Made by a program: the position numbers and the translations under genes | Notes under the pieces: generated by a model | Told to the model about the DNA's origin: nothing | Database searches by the model: none | Seen by the model: the letters and a program-made list of their open reading frames with translations, nothing else | Source of the DNA: CAYRPN01 sp964426135 | GTDB taxonomy: Bacteria > Planctomycetota > Phycisphaerae > Phycisphaerales > Phycisphaeraceae | Assembly: GCA_964426135.1 (NCBI GenBank) | Contig: CAYRPN010000083.1 | Span: forward strand, 1 to 25,886 | Reading direction: 5' to 3' | DNA: 25,886 nt | Part shown: positions 9,801 to 16,804 of the stretch, piece after piece | Layout: each line of letters opens with the position of its first letter | How positions within the stretch are numbered: the stretch's first letter is position 1

Positions 9801-12172
9801 AGGTTGTCGAGCCTGGCAATCGTGGAATCCTTCTTCTCCTCACCCTTCGCCTCGCGGCCCAGTGTGGCACGGAGCGTCTCGTTGTCTGGCAGTCCGCCGG
9901 AAATATCGAGATGCGCGCGACGCAACAGTTCCGGTTCCGCGGCGGGCGCCTCGACGGGCCGATCGCCGAATCGATCCTTAGCCTTGTCGTCGAGCTTCTC
10001 GCGCTGCGCCAGGTCCTGCGACATGTCCAACTCCACGCCGAGCGCTGTCGATGACCGGGGCTTGTTGGAGACTTCGCCGGACTGCTGCTTCTGGCCGGCC
10101 TTCGATTGGAAACTCCAATATTGCCCCTCGCTCCTGTCGCCTTTGGCCGACTGATCCGAGTCAAAATCAACGCCGCGATCGAACCAGGTGTTCACCTCCG
10201 GCTTCTTCGCGCCTGCGACCGCCAGCGCGTCGCCCGCGCTGGAGCCGGGCTTCCCATCGCCGGCGGATCGCGCGTCTTCCTTGAGCCTGCGAAAGTCATC
10301 CTGGTCCGCCAGGTCGCCGCGACTGAATTGCGGCTCCAGTTTCTTCATGTCCTTCTGAAGTTCCGTCAGTTCCCGCTTCTTCTCCTTCTCGACGACGGCG
10401 GTGCCGTCGGGTTCCGCGGGCTGCTGCGGACCGGCGGGCTGGCGGAACCCAGGCTTGGCGGGAACGGGAACACCGGCAACAGCACCGCCACCAGCGAAGG
10501 CGGAATCGCGACCTGGTGCCGCGCCATCGTACGTGCGCCCAGCAATACCCTGACCTTGCTGTGCGGGTGTTTCCAGAGCCGGAACTTTCGGCAACGGCTG
10601 AACGCGAGCGCCGAACATCATCTCGTCGCGCTCACCGCGATCGAAGCGCTCGCCATTGGCAGCCGGCTGGCCGGTGCTGGGAACGATCGGACGCGCCGGC
10701 GACTCCGCCAGCTTCGATTTCAACTCGGCATTCTTCACCTCTTCGCCCATGAAGAGGCCGTCGGGGCGAGCCGCCGAGCCGCCGCCACTGCCCGCCAGCC
10801 CGGACTGCTTGCCGCCGAGTACTTTGGAACTGTCGGCAAGCGCCACCCCGCTCACCGTGGACGGATCGGCGGGCCGGTTGGAGGGCGGCGTCGGCGCTGA
10901 CTCGTTGCGACTGAACTCCGACATCGGCTTGCCCGTGACGACCGGCGTGGGCGGCGGCGTCGAGGGCGAGGTCGGCACGGGACCGCTGGATGGCGCGGCC
11001 GAGTTGTGGGAGTAGAAATTGTCGTTGCGAAACGGCGCTGGAACTGGTGCGTTCGCAGTCCCAAACCCGCGTTTGTACCCATCGCCGCCGGCTGGGGCGG
11101 CGTCTTTCCTGGCGGACTGATCATCAGCCTTTGACGTGACAGTGCCGGCGTCGCGCTCGATGCCTTCATTGAGTCGCCTGCCCGCCTGGGCGAGCGGCTC
11201 GATGGCGTCGATCGCTACGCCAGACTTGTCGCCAAGCCCCGCCTCGCCGTCGGTCACCAGGACGCGCGGCCTGTCCCACCGGCGTCCAAGTTCGCGTGGC
11301 GAATCATCCGTCGCCGCCAGTTGTTCGTTCGAGTATCGACTCCGCGTCTCAACGCGATGCAGTTCCACGTCGTACTCGGTTGCGGTGGAATTGCCAGGGC
11401 CAAGGGCGAGCGATCCGGGCTGATTCTGTGGATCAGCAGCAGCGCCGTTGATGGCGTTGGAGCCAGAGGTGAAACCGTAGGACAGGGTTGCGTCGTTCGG
11501 CGTGGACTCCGCCTGGCGCGCTGCGCTGTCAGGCGCGGGCGTCAGGTCCCAGGACCGATTCTCATCGAATCCTTTCACGGGCGCCGCCGCCTTGTCTTTG
11601 TAGCCGGTGTAGTCTCCACGACTCATCGCGACACTTCGTTCGACACCTTGAAACACAGACGAGAATGTCTGCCAGGAAATCACGGCAATGCTGAGGCTTG
11701 CGGCGGCGATGGCCAGGCCGCGCTGATGCCGACGAATCCAGTTCCAGATCGGGATGGGGCCATCGACGAAGCTGGCGGGATTCACGCGGTCGGGATTCGC
11801 CTTGAACTTCAACGGTGCAGTGGCGGAATCCTGCGGCACGGAGACTTCAGCGGGAGCGACCTGGGACGGAACGGCCTGAGCGGAGGCAGCCAGGGACGCA
11901 AGCGCGGCGTCAGGCGCAGGCGCTTCCGCGTGGAGTTGAACGGGACCATCGGCAAGCTGCTTGAGCAGCGCCGCCCGCCGCGCGGCGGAAAGCACGGGCG
12001 GTCGGCTGGCGACGCCCTGGCGCAGGAGGTTGACGGTCAGCCGCAGGTCGCCGAGCTTTTCACTGCACGCGGAGCAGGTGGAGAGATGTTCCATCAGCTC
12101 GGTGCGCGAAGCGTCGTCGAGTTCATCGAAGATGAGCTGCGGAAGCAGCATTTCAGCTTGTTCGCAGTGCAT
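6869..12172 (-). CDS. Membrane anti-sigma factor fused to a YfbK-type von Willebrand A module
   Basis: A 1767-residue fusion. The N-terminus is a zf-HC2 anti-sigma zinc finger (C3, then H29-x3-C33-x2-C36), the fold that binds ECF sigma factors. One membrane helix follows at about 152-170. A Gly/Pro-rich linker, a charged coiled-coil-rich region (about 570-1000) and a secretin/STN-like short domain (about 1075-1175, ending in a VVHIST strand) come next. The rest is YfbK-like: a leader around FGLDVDTASYSLARRYL, a VWA domain with a MIDAS motif DASGSMS from D1391 and a later CSDG, and a DUF3520-like tail. GGAG lies 7 nt before the ATG. The gene sits 161 bp after the ECF sigma gene, so it probably sequesters that sigma factor at the membrane. 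The VWA part is predicted to bind metal and a partner; which partner is unknown. Confidence 0.9.
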   Translation of the reverse strand: MHCEQAEMLLPQLIFDELDDASRTELMEHLSTCSACSEKLGDLRLTVNLLRQGVASRPPVLSAARRAALLKQLADGPVQLHAEAPAPDAALASLAASAQAVPSQVAPAEVSVPQDSATAPLKFKANPDRVNPASFVDGPIPIWNWIRRHQRGLAIAAASLSIAVISWQTFSSVFQGVERSVAMSRGDYTGYKDKAAAPVKGFDENRSWDLTPAPDSAARQAESTPNDATLSYGFTSGSNAINGAAADPQNQPGSLALGPGNSTATEYDVELHRVETRSRYSNEQLAATDDSPRELGRRWDRPRVLVTDGEAGLGDKSGVAIDAIEPLAQAGRRLNEGIERDAGTVTSKADDQSARKDAAPAGGDGYKRGFGTANAPVPAPFRNDNFYSHNSAAPSSGPVPTSPSTPPPTPVVTGKPMSEFSRNESAPTPPSNRPADPSTVSGVALADSSKVLGGKQSGLAGSGGGSAARPDGLFMGEEVKNAELKSKLAESPARPIVPSTGQPAANGERFDRGERDEMMFGARVQPLPKVPALETPAQQGQGIAGRTYDGAAPGRDSAFAGGGAVAGVPVPAKPGFRQPAGPQQPAEPDGTAVVEKEKKRELTELQKDMKKLEPQFSRGDLADQDDFRRLKEDARSAGDGKPGSSAGDALAVAGAKKPEVNTWFDRGVDFDSDQSAKGDRSEGQYWSFQSKAGQKQQSGEVSNKPRSSTALGVELDMSQDLAQREKLDDKAKDRFGDRPVEAPAAEPELLRRAHLDISGGLPDNETLRATLGREAKGEEKKDSTIARLDNLEKKLVEDELADERAQSAKPRAGLVTVIAAQQATVLENDTKENAAKDGGKVAELTEKLAKLKELRDYHSYERRRSAEHPANKDLDRRIDETQKELAKFTGLTAGVESQQAINSQAAIAEHQALVAKAQKMAEERNYLGAQESLQQAQAVINRSAEVLGAADYAKLRDQTSQQIVDVVKQRESVAFRTIDKQEQEDDPGNPAAEAMKTMTEDSQLAVKSKENMRLRSLKVAKQQVGLIEATIPYNELITDPSDWPQITASRVGSLERENADTELNRRIADKLKNPLPANFEGNKLVNVVDYFRNTTGVNYFVNWYALEAAGVEQNLPITLKLDKSLPAEQSLRLVLEQAGAASRSGKLGYSIIDGVVHISTHRDLQRTSDTKVYDLAGLIPPIKDGATEAAMRAREAAVMELATKIQSQVGEPGEWAERGGDVSSLRELNGNLIVKTTLEQHLAVTALLAKLRGEAPGDQAGAKEKEEDSAELMPAASFKVVPVNPWTLAQEDNQSTFGLDVDTASYSLARRYLKRGYLPPVGSVRMEEFVNAFDYNYPTRGEGVFTVHTEAAPAPFAGDSAGNTVLLKVGVKGKVIGRDGRKPANLVLVIDASGSMSRADRLPLVQHSLTLLVSQLNPSDTVSIVAFGSQVHTLLQTTPASQKSKIIEAIASIQPTGQTNLLKGLQAGYQLAEQAHKAGAINRVILCSDGIATVGESEAEAILSYVDRYRQQGIACTTVGFGAGAYDDNMMEKLANKGDGAYYFVDSQREARRVFVDELTATLQTIAKDAKIQVEFNPAKVRRYRLIGYENRAIADKDFRNDKIDAGEVGSGQSSTALYELELIDAAQPVDHGPQAGPVQAAQPNRPAPPTAPAANTPGPQVMNASDLGIVYVRYRNTDTDKIEEIAQHVGASLVKRCTPGEAPRLYLAACAAEFAEILRQSEHAKDGSLQQLTSTLERVVNQLPLDEKAAELLDLVRKAQGLPRAP

Positions 12173-12233
12173 GGCGGGACTCCGTCGTGGTTTTCTTCCC
12201 AGGGGCGAGCCGGGATGTTTCTGTCAACCGGCC

Positions 12234-12266
12234 AGACGCCTGCGGCGTTTCCGCTAACCGGCGTCT
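12234..12266. repeat. Inverted repeat around a dispersed intergenic word
   Basis: AGACGCC (12234-12240) and GGCGTCT (12260-12266) form a 7-bp stem enclosing the word CGGCGTTTCCGCTAA (12243-12257). The same 15-mer occurs again at 15201-15215. It lies in the sigma to anti-sigma gap and could be a REP-like element or an RNA hairpin in the transcript. Confidence 0.6.
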
Positions 12267-12275
12267 GCGCTTCCT

Positions 12276-12303
12276 CTCACTCCTCACTCCTCACTCCTCA
12301 CTT
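12276..12303. repeat. CTCACTC heptanucleotide tandem repeat
   Basis: Three perfect copies of the 7-bp unit CTCACTC and a fourth differing at its last base lie just downstream of the sigma gene stop, in the gap before the anti-sigma/VWA gene. Related degenerate words continue to about 12330. Confidence 0.85.
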
Positions 12304-12333
12304 CTTACTTCGCACTTCGTCCTTCTCACTTTC

Positions 12334-13065
12334 CTAAATCACTCCCGCGCGTTTCAGGCGTTTCGACAACTCGGCCAGGCCCTGGCTGATGCGGTAGCCG
12401 ACGTTGCCGACGCTGGTGTCGGTGACCTGCGCGATCTGGCGGACGGTCAGGCCTTCGAGCCTCAACTGCACGGCCTGCCTCTGGTTCTCCGGAAGTGAGC
12501 CGAGTTCGGTCATCGCGCGCTGGCAGGCTTCGCGACGTTCCAGTTCCGCCAGCGCGTCGATGCCGCCATTTGAATCGCCGTCGCTGAAACCCGCCGCTTC
12601 GCCGCTGTGCGTGGCGAAGTTGCCGGCGGAGGGCATCGCTTCGCCGCCGCGATGTTCGCTGCCGCGCTCGCTCTGCGCCAGGCCTTCCTGGTAGTCGCGT
12701 CGGACTTTTCTACGTCGCAAGGTGTCCATGGTCAGGTTATGAGCCACGCGAAAAAGCCAGGTGGAAACGTTGTCGATCGACTCGGTGCCGTTGGTCGTCA
12801 CGTGCCGATGCAGGCGGAGGAACGCGTCCTGCACGATGTCCTCAATGGCGTCGTCCCGCCGGCCCAGCAGTTGGCTGACGTAACGCAGCAGCGCCGACTC
12901 GAAGTGCGGGACGAGCGTGGCGACATCGATCGCGCCGGCTGGTGAACCGGCGCCCGCGCTGGGCGCGAGGCTGGTGTCACCGGTCGCTGGGTCGCCTGGG
13001 CGGCGGGTCACTTCATCAGCTGGCGGCGTAGGCATGCTGCGGACCGCTCTCAAATGCGTGGCCAC
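12334..13065 (-). CDS. ECF-type RNA polymerase sigma factor
   Basis: A 243-residue sigma-70 family protein of the ECF class. Region 2 is visible (ESALLRYVSQLLGRRDDAIE, then DIVQDAFLRLHRHV and WLFRVAHNLTMDTLRRRKVR), which contacts core polymerase and the -10 element. Region 4 follows (LPENQRQAVQLRLEGLTVRQ, then IAQVTDTSVGNVGYRISQG), the -35-binding helix-turn-helix. A low-complexity stretch of about 50 residues links them, longer than usual. The longest frame starts at a GTG (13065); an ATG at 13035 is equally possible, and neither has a clear Shine-Dalgarno. The next gene encodes a zf-HC2 anti-sigma domain, so this is probably a cognate sigma/anti-sigma pair that regulates its own cluster. 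Confidence 0.93.
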   Translation of the reverse strand: MATHLRAVRSMPTPPADEVTRRPGDPATGDTSLAPSAGAGSPAGAIDVATLVPHFESALLRYVSQLLGRRDDAIEDIVQDAFLRLHRHVTTNGTESIDNVSTWLFRVAHNLTMDTLRRRKVRRDYQEGLAQSERGSEHRGGEAMPSAGNFATHSGEAAGFSDGDSNGGIDALAELERREACQRAMTELGSLPENQRQAVQLRLEGLTVRQIAQVTDTSVGNVGYRISQGLAELSKRLKRAGVI

Positions 13066-13281
13066 AATGAATCAGACGCACGAAGTGCCGTTTGTTCTAA
13101 AGAAATGTGATTTTGTCGCGGCGGCGAGGGAGAGGGAAAGATGGGATGAAAAATGTTGCGCCAAAGAAGAGGGCGCGGTTCCGTGTTCATGGGGGCAGGA
13201 GTGGCCGGGCGGCGCTGGGCGCGGATTGATGGGCAGGGAGTGCGCTGGTTCACGCGGGCCGTCGCCGAGCCTTTGGCCCGC

Positions 13282-13321
13282 CGCTAAACGAAGAGTGCGG
13301 GCGCTAAACGAAGAGTGCGGG
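13282..13321. repeat. Perfect 20-bp tandem duplication
   Basis: The unit CGCTAAACGAAGAGTGCGGG occurs twice head to tail (13282-13301 and 13302-13321). Its CGCTAAAC core resembles the CCGCTAA words at 12251 and 15209, so it may derive from the same intergenic repeat family. Confidence 0.9.
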
Positions 13322-13343
13322 AATGACGGGTGCGTGAACAGTA

Positions 13344-13364
13344 AAACGGCAAACGGCAAACGGC
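13344..13364. repeat. AAACGGC heptanucleotide repeat, three copies
   Basis: Three perfect consecutive copies of AAACGGC lie just past the end of the YggS-like gene, the third gap in this gene cluster to hold a 7-bp tandem array. Confidence 0.9.
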
Positions 13365-13402
13365 GGAGGTGCGTCGGTTGGAGCGCGGCAGGTCCCGGCG
13401 TT

Positions 13403-14197
13403 TCACGTCTCCACATCGCCGAAAATCGCCTTGCCCACGCGCAGCAGATTCGCGCCCTCCTCCACGGCGATTTCGTAGTCGTCACTGGTGCCCATGGAAA
13501 GAATATTGAAGCTGTTGCCGACGTACTTGTTGGATTTCAGATCGGCGAAAATCTCGGCAACGCGGGCGTACATCTCGCGGCGCTCGTCGCTGTTCGCCTG
13601 GCGCGGCAGCGTGACCATCAGCCCGCGCAGACGCAGGTGGATCATGGTGTCGACCTGTTCGGCGAAGTGCCCCAGCGCCGGCAGCGCGAGGCCGGGATAG
13701 TCCTCGCGACCGGTCGCATTGACCTGGAGCAGGATGTCGGTGGGGCGGTCCGGCTCGTCGTGGCCGTTCTGCGCGGACTGCCGGGCGCCGTGGGCGTGCA
13801 GTTCCTCGGCCACGCGCAGATTGTCGACCGTGTGCACGAGGCGCACGAGCGGAACGAACTGCCTGGCCTTGGATTTGGGCACGGCACTGATCAGGTGCCA
13901 GCGCGGCACGGGCAGGTCGATGCTGTGCCCGCGGGAAAGGAAGCGGCGACGCCCGATGAACTCGTTCAGCGCGGTGACGCGCTGCGGCAGTTGCACGAGG
14001 CGTGGCTCGGCGAAATCGCAGTGCCCCATTTCACAGAGCAGCCGAATTTCGTCGGGACTGGCTGTGCGAGTCACAGCCACCATGAGGATGTCGGAAGGCT
14101 GACGCCCGCGTCGCAGAGCTGACTCCGCAATCCGTTGCGTCACGCGCTTGTAGGCATCCTTGACCTGTTGCGGTCCGGTAGTGCGCGTGGGAGACAT
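13403..14197 (-). CDS. YggS/PROSC-like protein with a substituted PLP lysine
   Basis: About 264 residues from the ATG at 14197; a start at 14257 would add 20 residues, and neither has a clear ribosome site. The fold family is the alanine-racemase-N-like YggS/PROSC group, which binds pyridoxal phosphate and helps B6 homeostasis. Family landmarks are present: GRQPSDILMVAVT near the N-terminus, WHLISAVPKSKARQF, VHTVDNLRVAEEL, and the C-terminal phosphate-site signature SMGTSDDYEIAVEEGANL followed by RVGKAIFG. The position that is the PLP-binding lysine in E. coli YggS (AVSK) is arginine here (AVTR, codon 14066-14068), and the following FGEN-type motif reads FAEP. It may be a degenerate or repurposed member. 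It lies upstream of the sigma gene on the same strand, with a 337-bp gap. Confidence 0.9.
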   Translation of the reverse strand: MSPTRTTGPQQVKDAYKRVTQRIAESALRRGRQPSDILMVAVTRTASPDEIRLLCEMGHCDFAEPRLVQLPQRVTALNEFIGRRRFLSRGHSIDLPVPRWHLISAVPKSKARQFVPLVRLVHTVDNLRVAEELHAHGARQSAQNGHDEPDRPTDILLQVNATGREDYPGLALPALGHFAEQVDTMIHLRLRGLMVTLPRQANSDERREMYARVAEIFADLKSNKYVGNSFNILSMGTSDDYEIAVEEGANLLRVGKAIFGDVET

Positions 14198-14257
14198 GGC
14201 GACAGGATAGCCGAGGAATGCAATTGAGGGAAGAGGAGAAAATCCTGTTGACGGCAT

Positions 14258-14697
14258 CGAGGCGCAATTCGGACTCGCCGCGACAGTCAGCGCGCGAGGG
14301 AGCGCGTCCGAATCAGAACCGCGCTGTCAGCGCGCCGAGTTGCGTCACGTGTGGCTGGGTAGTGAGTGGACGTTCAGGCTGGGCTCAAGGCACAGCTGGT
14401 GAGAGTGCCGTCGGCGGGGTCACTGGTGGATTTCACCACGCTACGGCAACAGGACTGCTGTACAGTCCTTTCGTCGCCCGCACCCATGCGCCAGGTTCAC
14501 TTCGAATCCGGATGAGTCGTCGCTGCACGGATCCGCGCCGCCGCCGGAGCGGCACTTGCGCTGAGCGACGGCGCGTTCGATCTTCGCGGGCCTGCGCTGC
14601 GGACAGGATGCCGACGTGTGGATCAAGAGTTGCCGTGGATGGGGGAAGCGGAGTCGGAAAGGCCCAGAACAGCGGCCCTGTAACTGGCCATTTTAAC
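14258..14697. other. Non-coding region between divergent transcription units
   Basis: This stretch separates the minus-strand cluster from the plus-strand genes. A GC-rich repeat is visible: GTCAGCGCGC occurs at 14286-14295 and 14326-14335, 40 bp apart, and the second lies in the palindrome GCGCTG-T-CAGCGC (14321-14333). GGTG-GATTT-CACC near 14430 could form a small hairpin. Open frames across it look like GC-driven chance frames. Nothing else is supported. Confidence 0.5.
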
Positions 14698-14725
14698 TTG
14701 CGACTCAATCTCAGCTTGCTAAGAT
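14698..14725 (+). promoter_or_regulatory. Candidate sigma-70-like promoter for the small orphan gene
   Basis: TTGCGA (14698-14703) and TAAGAT (14720-14725) are spaced by 16 bp, each matching four of six consensus positions, in a locally AT-rich stretch about 70 bp before the start of the next gene. This is a prediction by eye only. Confidence 0.3.
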
Positions 14726-14794
14726 AGCGGAAGAGGAAACCTGGAACGGACGTATCCGCCACCCGCTCGCATGCATCGCAGGGATGTGATTCGA

Positions 14795-15142
14795 ATGAGC
14801 CAACGCCAACCGCCATGTGTGTTTGCCTCGGACACCGAGCAGGTGCTCGAGACGATTTCCGGTCCCACGCCTGACAGCGCGATGCGGGTGCGCGTCGAGC
14901 CAGGTCCTGGGGGATACGCACGGATCGAACAACTGGCTTACAGCGCGGACCTGGGCTGGTACTGCCAGAAATCGTTCGTGGTTCCTGGCGCACTGATCAA
15001 GGCGATGGTGACGCAGCTTCGCAAGGCGGATTGCATGATCGCGCCGCCGTCGGGGCACTCGTCCGATGGCGCTCCGATTCTGCGTCTTGTGCCGGCTCCG
15101 ACCGACGATCAGCCGCCGACGCAGCAGCGGCGCGAGGCGTGA
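14795..15142 (+). CDS. Small hypothetical protein
   Basis: About 115 residues from the ATG at 14795, which has a CAGGGA box 10 nt upstream; an ATG at 14771 would add 8 residues. I do not recognise a named family. The centre carries an ordered pattern, YARIEQLAYSADLGWYCQKS, followed by an amphipathic helix ALIKAMVTQLRKAD; the ends are polar and low-complexity. No signal peptide or membrane segment is seen, so it is probably cytoplasmic. The strand-then-helix pattern faintly recalls small PC4-like nucleic-acid-binding proteins, but this is only an impression. It precedes trpS on the same strand with a gap of 186 bp, so a functional link is not implied. Confidence 0.6.
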   Translation: MSQRQPPCVFASDTEQVLETISGPTPDSAMRVRVEPGPGGYARIEQLAYSADLGWYCQKSFVVPGALIKAMVTQLRKADCMIAPPSGHSSDGAPILRLVPAPTDDQPPTQQRREA

Positions 15143-15200
15143 CTTTCAATTTTGACCGACCAGCGATGACTTGGACGTCCGCGCCCACTCCAGACACCTT

Positions 15201-15215
15201 CGGCGTTTCCGCTAA
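15201..15215. repeat. Second copy of the CGGCGTTTCCGCTAA word
   Basis: Identical to 12243-12257, about 3 kb away and also in an intergenic gap. At 15 bp this is unlikely to be chance in 26 kb, so it probably belongs to a dispersed intergenic repeat family. Confidence 0.6.
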
Positions 15216-15328
15216 ACAACGCTCTTGTCGCCTCACCGCTCTTTACATCTTCATCTTCTTTTTCCTGTCCCTGTTCCATTCCGTCGTCGCCTTGTGATTC
15301 GGCGCGCCGGCCACTACAACATCACGCC

Positions 15329-16414
15329 ATGACCGCTTCCCATGCCGCTCTACGTCCGCGCGTTCTCACCGGCGACACGCCCACCGGCCGGCTGCACCTG
15401 GGGCATTACGTCGGCTCCATCGAGAGCCGGCTCGCGATGCAGGAGACGCACGACTGCTTCTTCATCATCGCGAACGTGCATGCTCTCACCAGCGAGGAGC
15501 GCCTGAAGAATCCCGCCGAGGTGCGGGAGAGCATCTTGCAGATCACCACCGACTACCTCGCCGCCGGCATCGACCCGGCCCGCAGCGTGATTTTCCTGCA
15601 AAGCGAAGTGCCGGCCATTGCGGAGCTCTCGTGGTTCCTCGCGATGCTCGTCTCCTTCAACCGCGTGATGAAGAACCCGACGCTCAAGACCGAGATCGAG
15701 CTGAAAAACCTCGGCGACTCGTACAGCTTCGGCTTTCCCATGTATGCCGTGGGACAGATGGCGGACATTCTCATTTTCCGGCCGCAGTTCGTGCCCGTGG
15801 GAGAGGACCAGGTGCCGCACATCGAGATGTGCCGTGAGGCCGCGCGTCGCTTCAACTACCTCTACTGCGGCGTCGACACGCACGCGCCCGACAGCGATCA
15901 CGTCAAGCTCGGCGGCGTCTTTCCCATCCCCGAGGCGAAGATCGGCCGCATCGCCCGTCTCACCGGCACCGACGGCGTCAACAAGATGAGCAAGTCGCTG
16001 GGCAACGCGGTGATGCTCTCCGACACCCCCAAGGAAGTGGAGAAGAAGATCAAACGCATTCCCACCAGCAGCCGGCAGCCCAACGAACCGGGCGATCCGG
16101 ACAAGAGCATTCTCTTCGAATGGCTCGCCGCGTTCGATGCGGACAAGGCGGCGGTCGAGCAGATGAAGGATCGCTACCGCAAGGGCGACAACATCGGCGA
16201 CGGCGCGATCAAGGCCCGGCTCGTCGAAGTGGTGAACAAGCTCCTCGACCCGATCCGCGCCCGCCGTGCCCGGATCGAAGCCAACCCGACGCAGGTGCTT
16301 GACGTGCTGCGCGAAGGCACCGCCCGCGCCAACGCCGCCGCGGAGGAAACGCTCTGGCTGGCGAAAAAGGCGATGAAGTGGGACTTCTTCCCGCGGAAAC
16401 TGACGTGGATGTAG
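15329..16414 (+). CDS. trpS: Tryptophanyl-tRNA synthetase
   Basis: A 361-residue class I aminoacyl-tRNA synthetase that charges tRNA-Trp with tryptophan using ATP in the cytoplasm. The two class I signatures are intact: HLGH at residues 23-26, within GDTPTGRLHLGHYVGS, and KMSKS at 219-223. Other TrpS landmarks are the DCFFIIANVHALT strand, the GFPMYAVGQMADIL segment and PVGEDQVPHIEMCREAARRF, which shape the tryptophan pocket. It is slightly longer than the usual 330-350 residues because of a middle insertion (residues 173-183, DTHAPDSDHVK) and a basic C-terminal end. The ATG at 15329 fits the family N-terminus, although no strong Shine-Dalgarno precedes it. It appears to be monocistronic. Confidence 0.97.
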   Translation: MTASHAALRPRVLTGDTPTGRLHLGHYVGSIESRLAMQETHDCFFIIANVHALTSEERLKNPAEVRESILQITTDYLAAGIDPARSVIFLQSEVPAIAELSWFLAMLVSFNRVMKNPTLKTEIELKNLGDSYSFGFPMYAVGQMADILIFRPQFVPVGEDQVPHIEMCREAARRFNYLYCGVDTHAPDSDHVKLGGVFPIPEAKIGRIARLTGTDGVNKMSKSLGNAVMLSDTPKEVEKKIKRIPTSSRQPNEPGDPDKSILFEWLAAFDADKAAVEQMKDRYRKGDNIGDGAIKARLVEVVNKLLDPIRARRARIEANPTQVLDVLREGTARANAAAEETLWLAKKAMKWDFFPRKLTWM

Positions 16415-16438
16415 CGGCCATGGTGTTGATAGCTGAAT

Positions 16439-16488
16439 CTCGCGCAAAGGACGCGGCTTTCTTTGCGAGCTTTGCGCCTTGGCGCGAG
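16439..16488. repeat. Imperfect inverted repeat downstream of trpS
   Basis: CTCGCGCAAAGG (16439-16450) pairs with CCTTGGCGCGAG (16477-16488), 12 bp with one mismatch, and the loop holds repeated TTTGCG words. It lies 24 bp past the trpS stop. No T-run follows, so it is not a classical terminator; it looks like a palindromic intergenic repeat that could still stop or protect the transcript. Confidence 0.55.
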
Positions 16489-16804
16489 GCTCAATCGCAC
16501 GAATCGGCGGACTTCATTCCGGAGCATCGCCCTCCACATCACGCCATATGACGTGTGACTCGCGTTGCCGTTGTGCGTAAACTGGTTGCGTGCGGCGATC
16601 GTCGGCTTTGACAGGGGCGAGCTCCGGTTGTTGTTCGCGTTCCTGCTCGTTCAGTTAGGAGCCGCGCAGGATCAACATCGCATGTGGGACGACTTTCCAA
16701 GTCGTCCGGCTGGGAGCGAAGCGATTCGAATCTGCGGAGTTAATCTTGCACGGCTCCTTGGCGTTTCCGTATGCTGGCCGCTTCCTGAAATCTCAAGGTT
16801 CTTC
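16489..16804. other. Leader region of the exported-protein cluster
   Basis: The reading frame of the next gene stays open back to 16565, but the signal peptide begins at 16805, so this stretch is most likely non-coding. It contains a TTGACA hexamer at 16608-16613 with no good -10 partner, and the perfect hairpin at 16687-16707. Confidence 0.5.
16687..16707. repeat. Perfect 9-bp hairpin GGACGACTT/AAGTCGTCC
   Basis: GGACGACTT, loop TCC, AAGTCGTCC. The palindrome is perfect and sits about 100 bp before the start of the cytochrome gene. It could be a REP-like dispersed palindrome, an operator, or an RNA hairpin in the leader. No T-run follows. Confidence 0.7.

Larger units (their letters stand above)
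13066..13402. other. Intergenic region with tandem repeats upstream of the sigma gene
   Basis: This gap of 337 bp separates the YggS-like gene from the sigma gene. It holds a perfect 20-bp tandem duplication and a heptanucleotide array (listed separately). The AT-richer stretch near 13085-13150 is where a promoter for the sigma gene would be expected, but I cannot assign convincing -35 and -10 boxes. No gene is supported here. Confidence 0.6.

Noticed and set aside
7745..10054. Long plus-strand open frame antisense to the VWA gene
   Set aside because: The opposite strand encodes clear anti-sigma and VWA motifs; this frame is compositionally a mirror frame.
13282..13321. CRISPR-like repeat
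   Set aside because: There are only two adjoining 20-bp copies with no spacer between them and no cas genes, so it is a simple tandem duplication.
14433..14993. Minus-strand 186-codon open frame
   Set aside because: It is Arg/Ser/Pro-rich, overlaps the small plus-strand gene and its promoter, and has no ribosome site.
15350..16447. Minus-strand open frame antisense to trpS
   Set aside because: The trpS frame has intact HLGH and KMSKS signatures; the antisense frame has no recognisable features.
16565..16804. Upstream extension of the cytochrome gene
   Set aside because: The extra 80 residues have no family match, and the signal peptide starts at the ATG at 16805.
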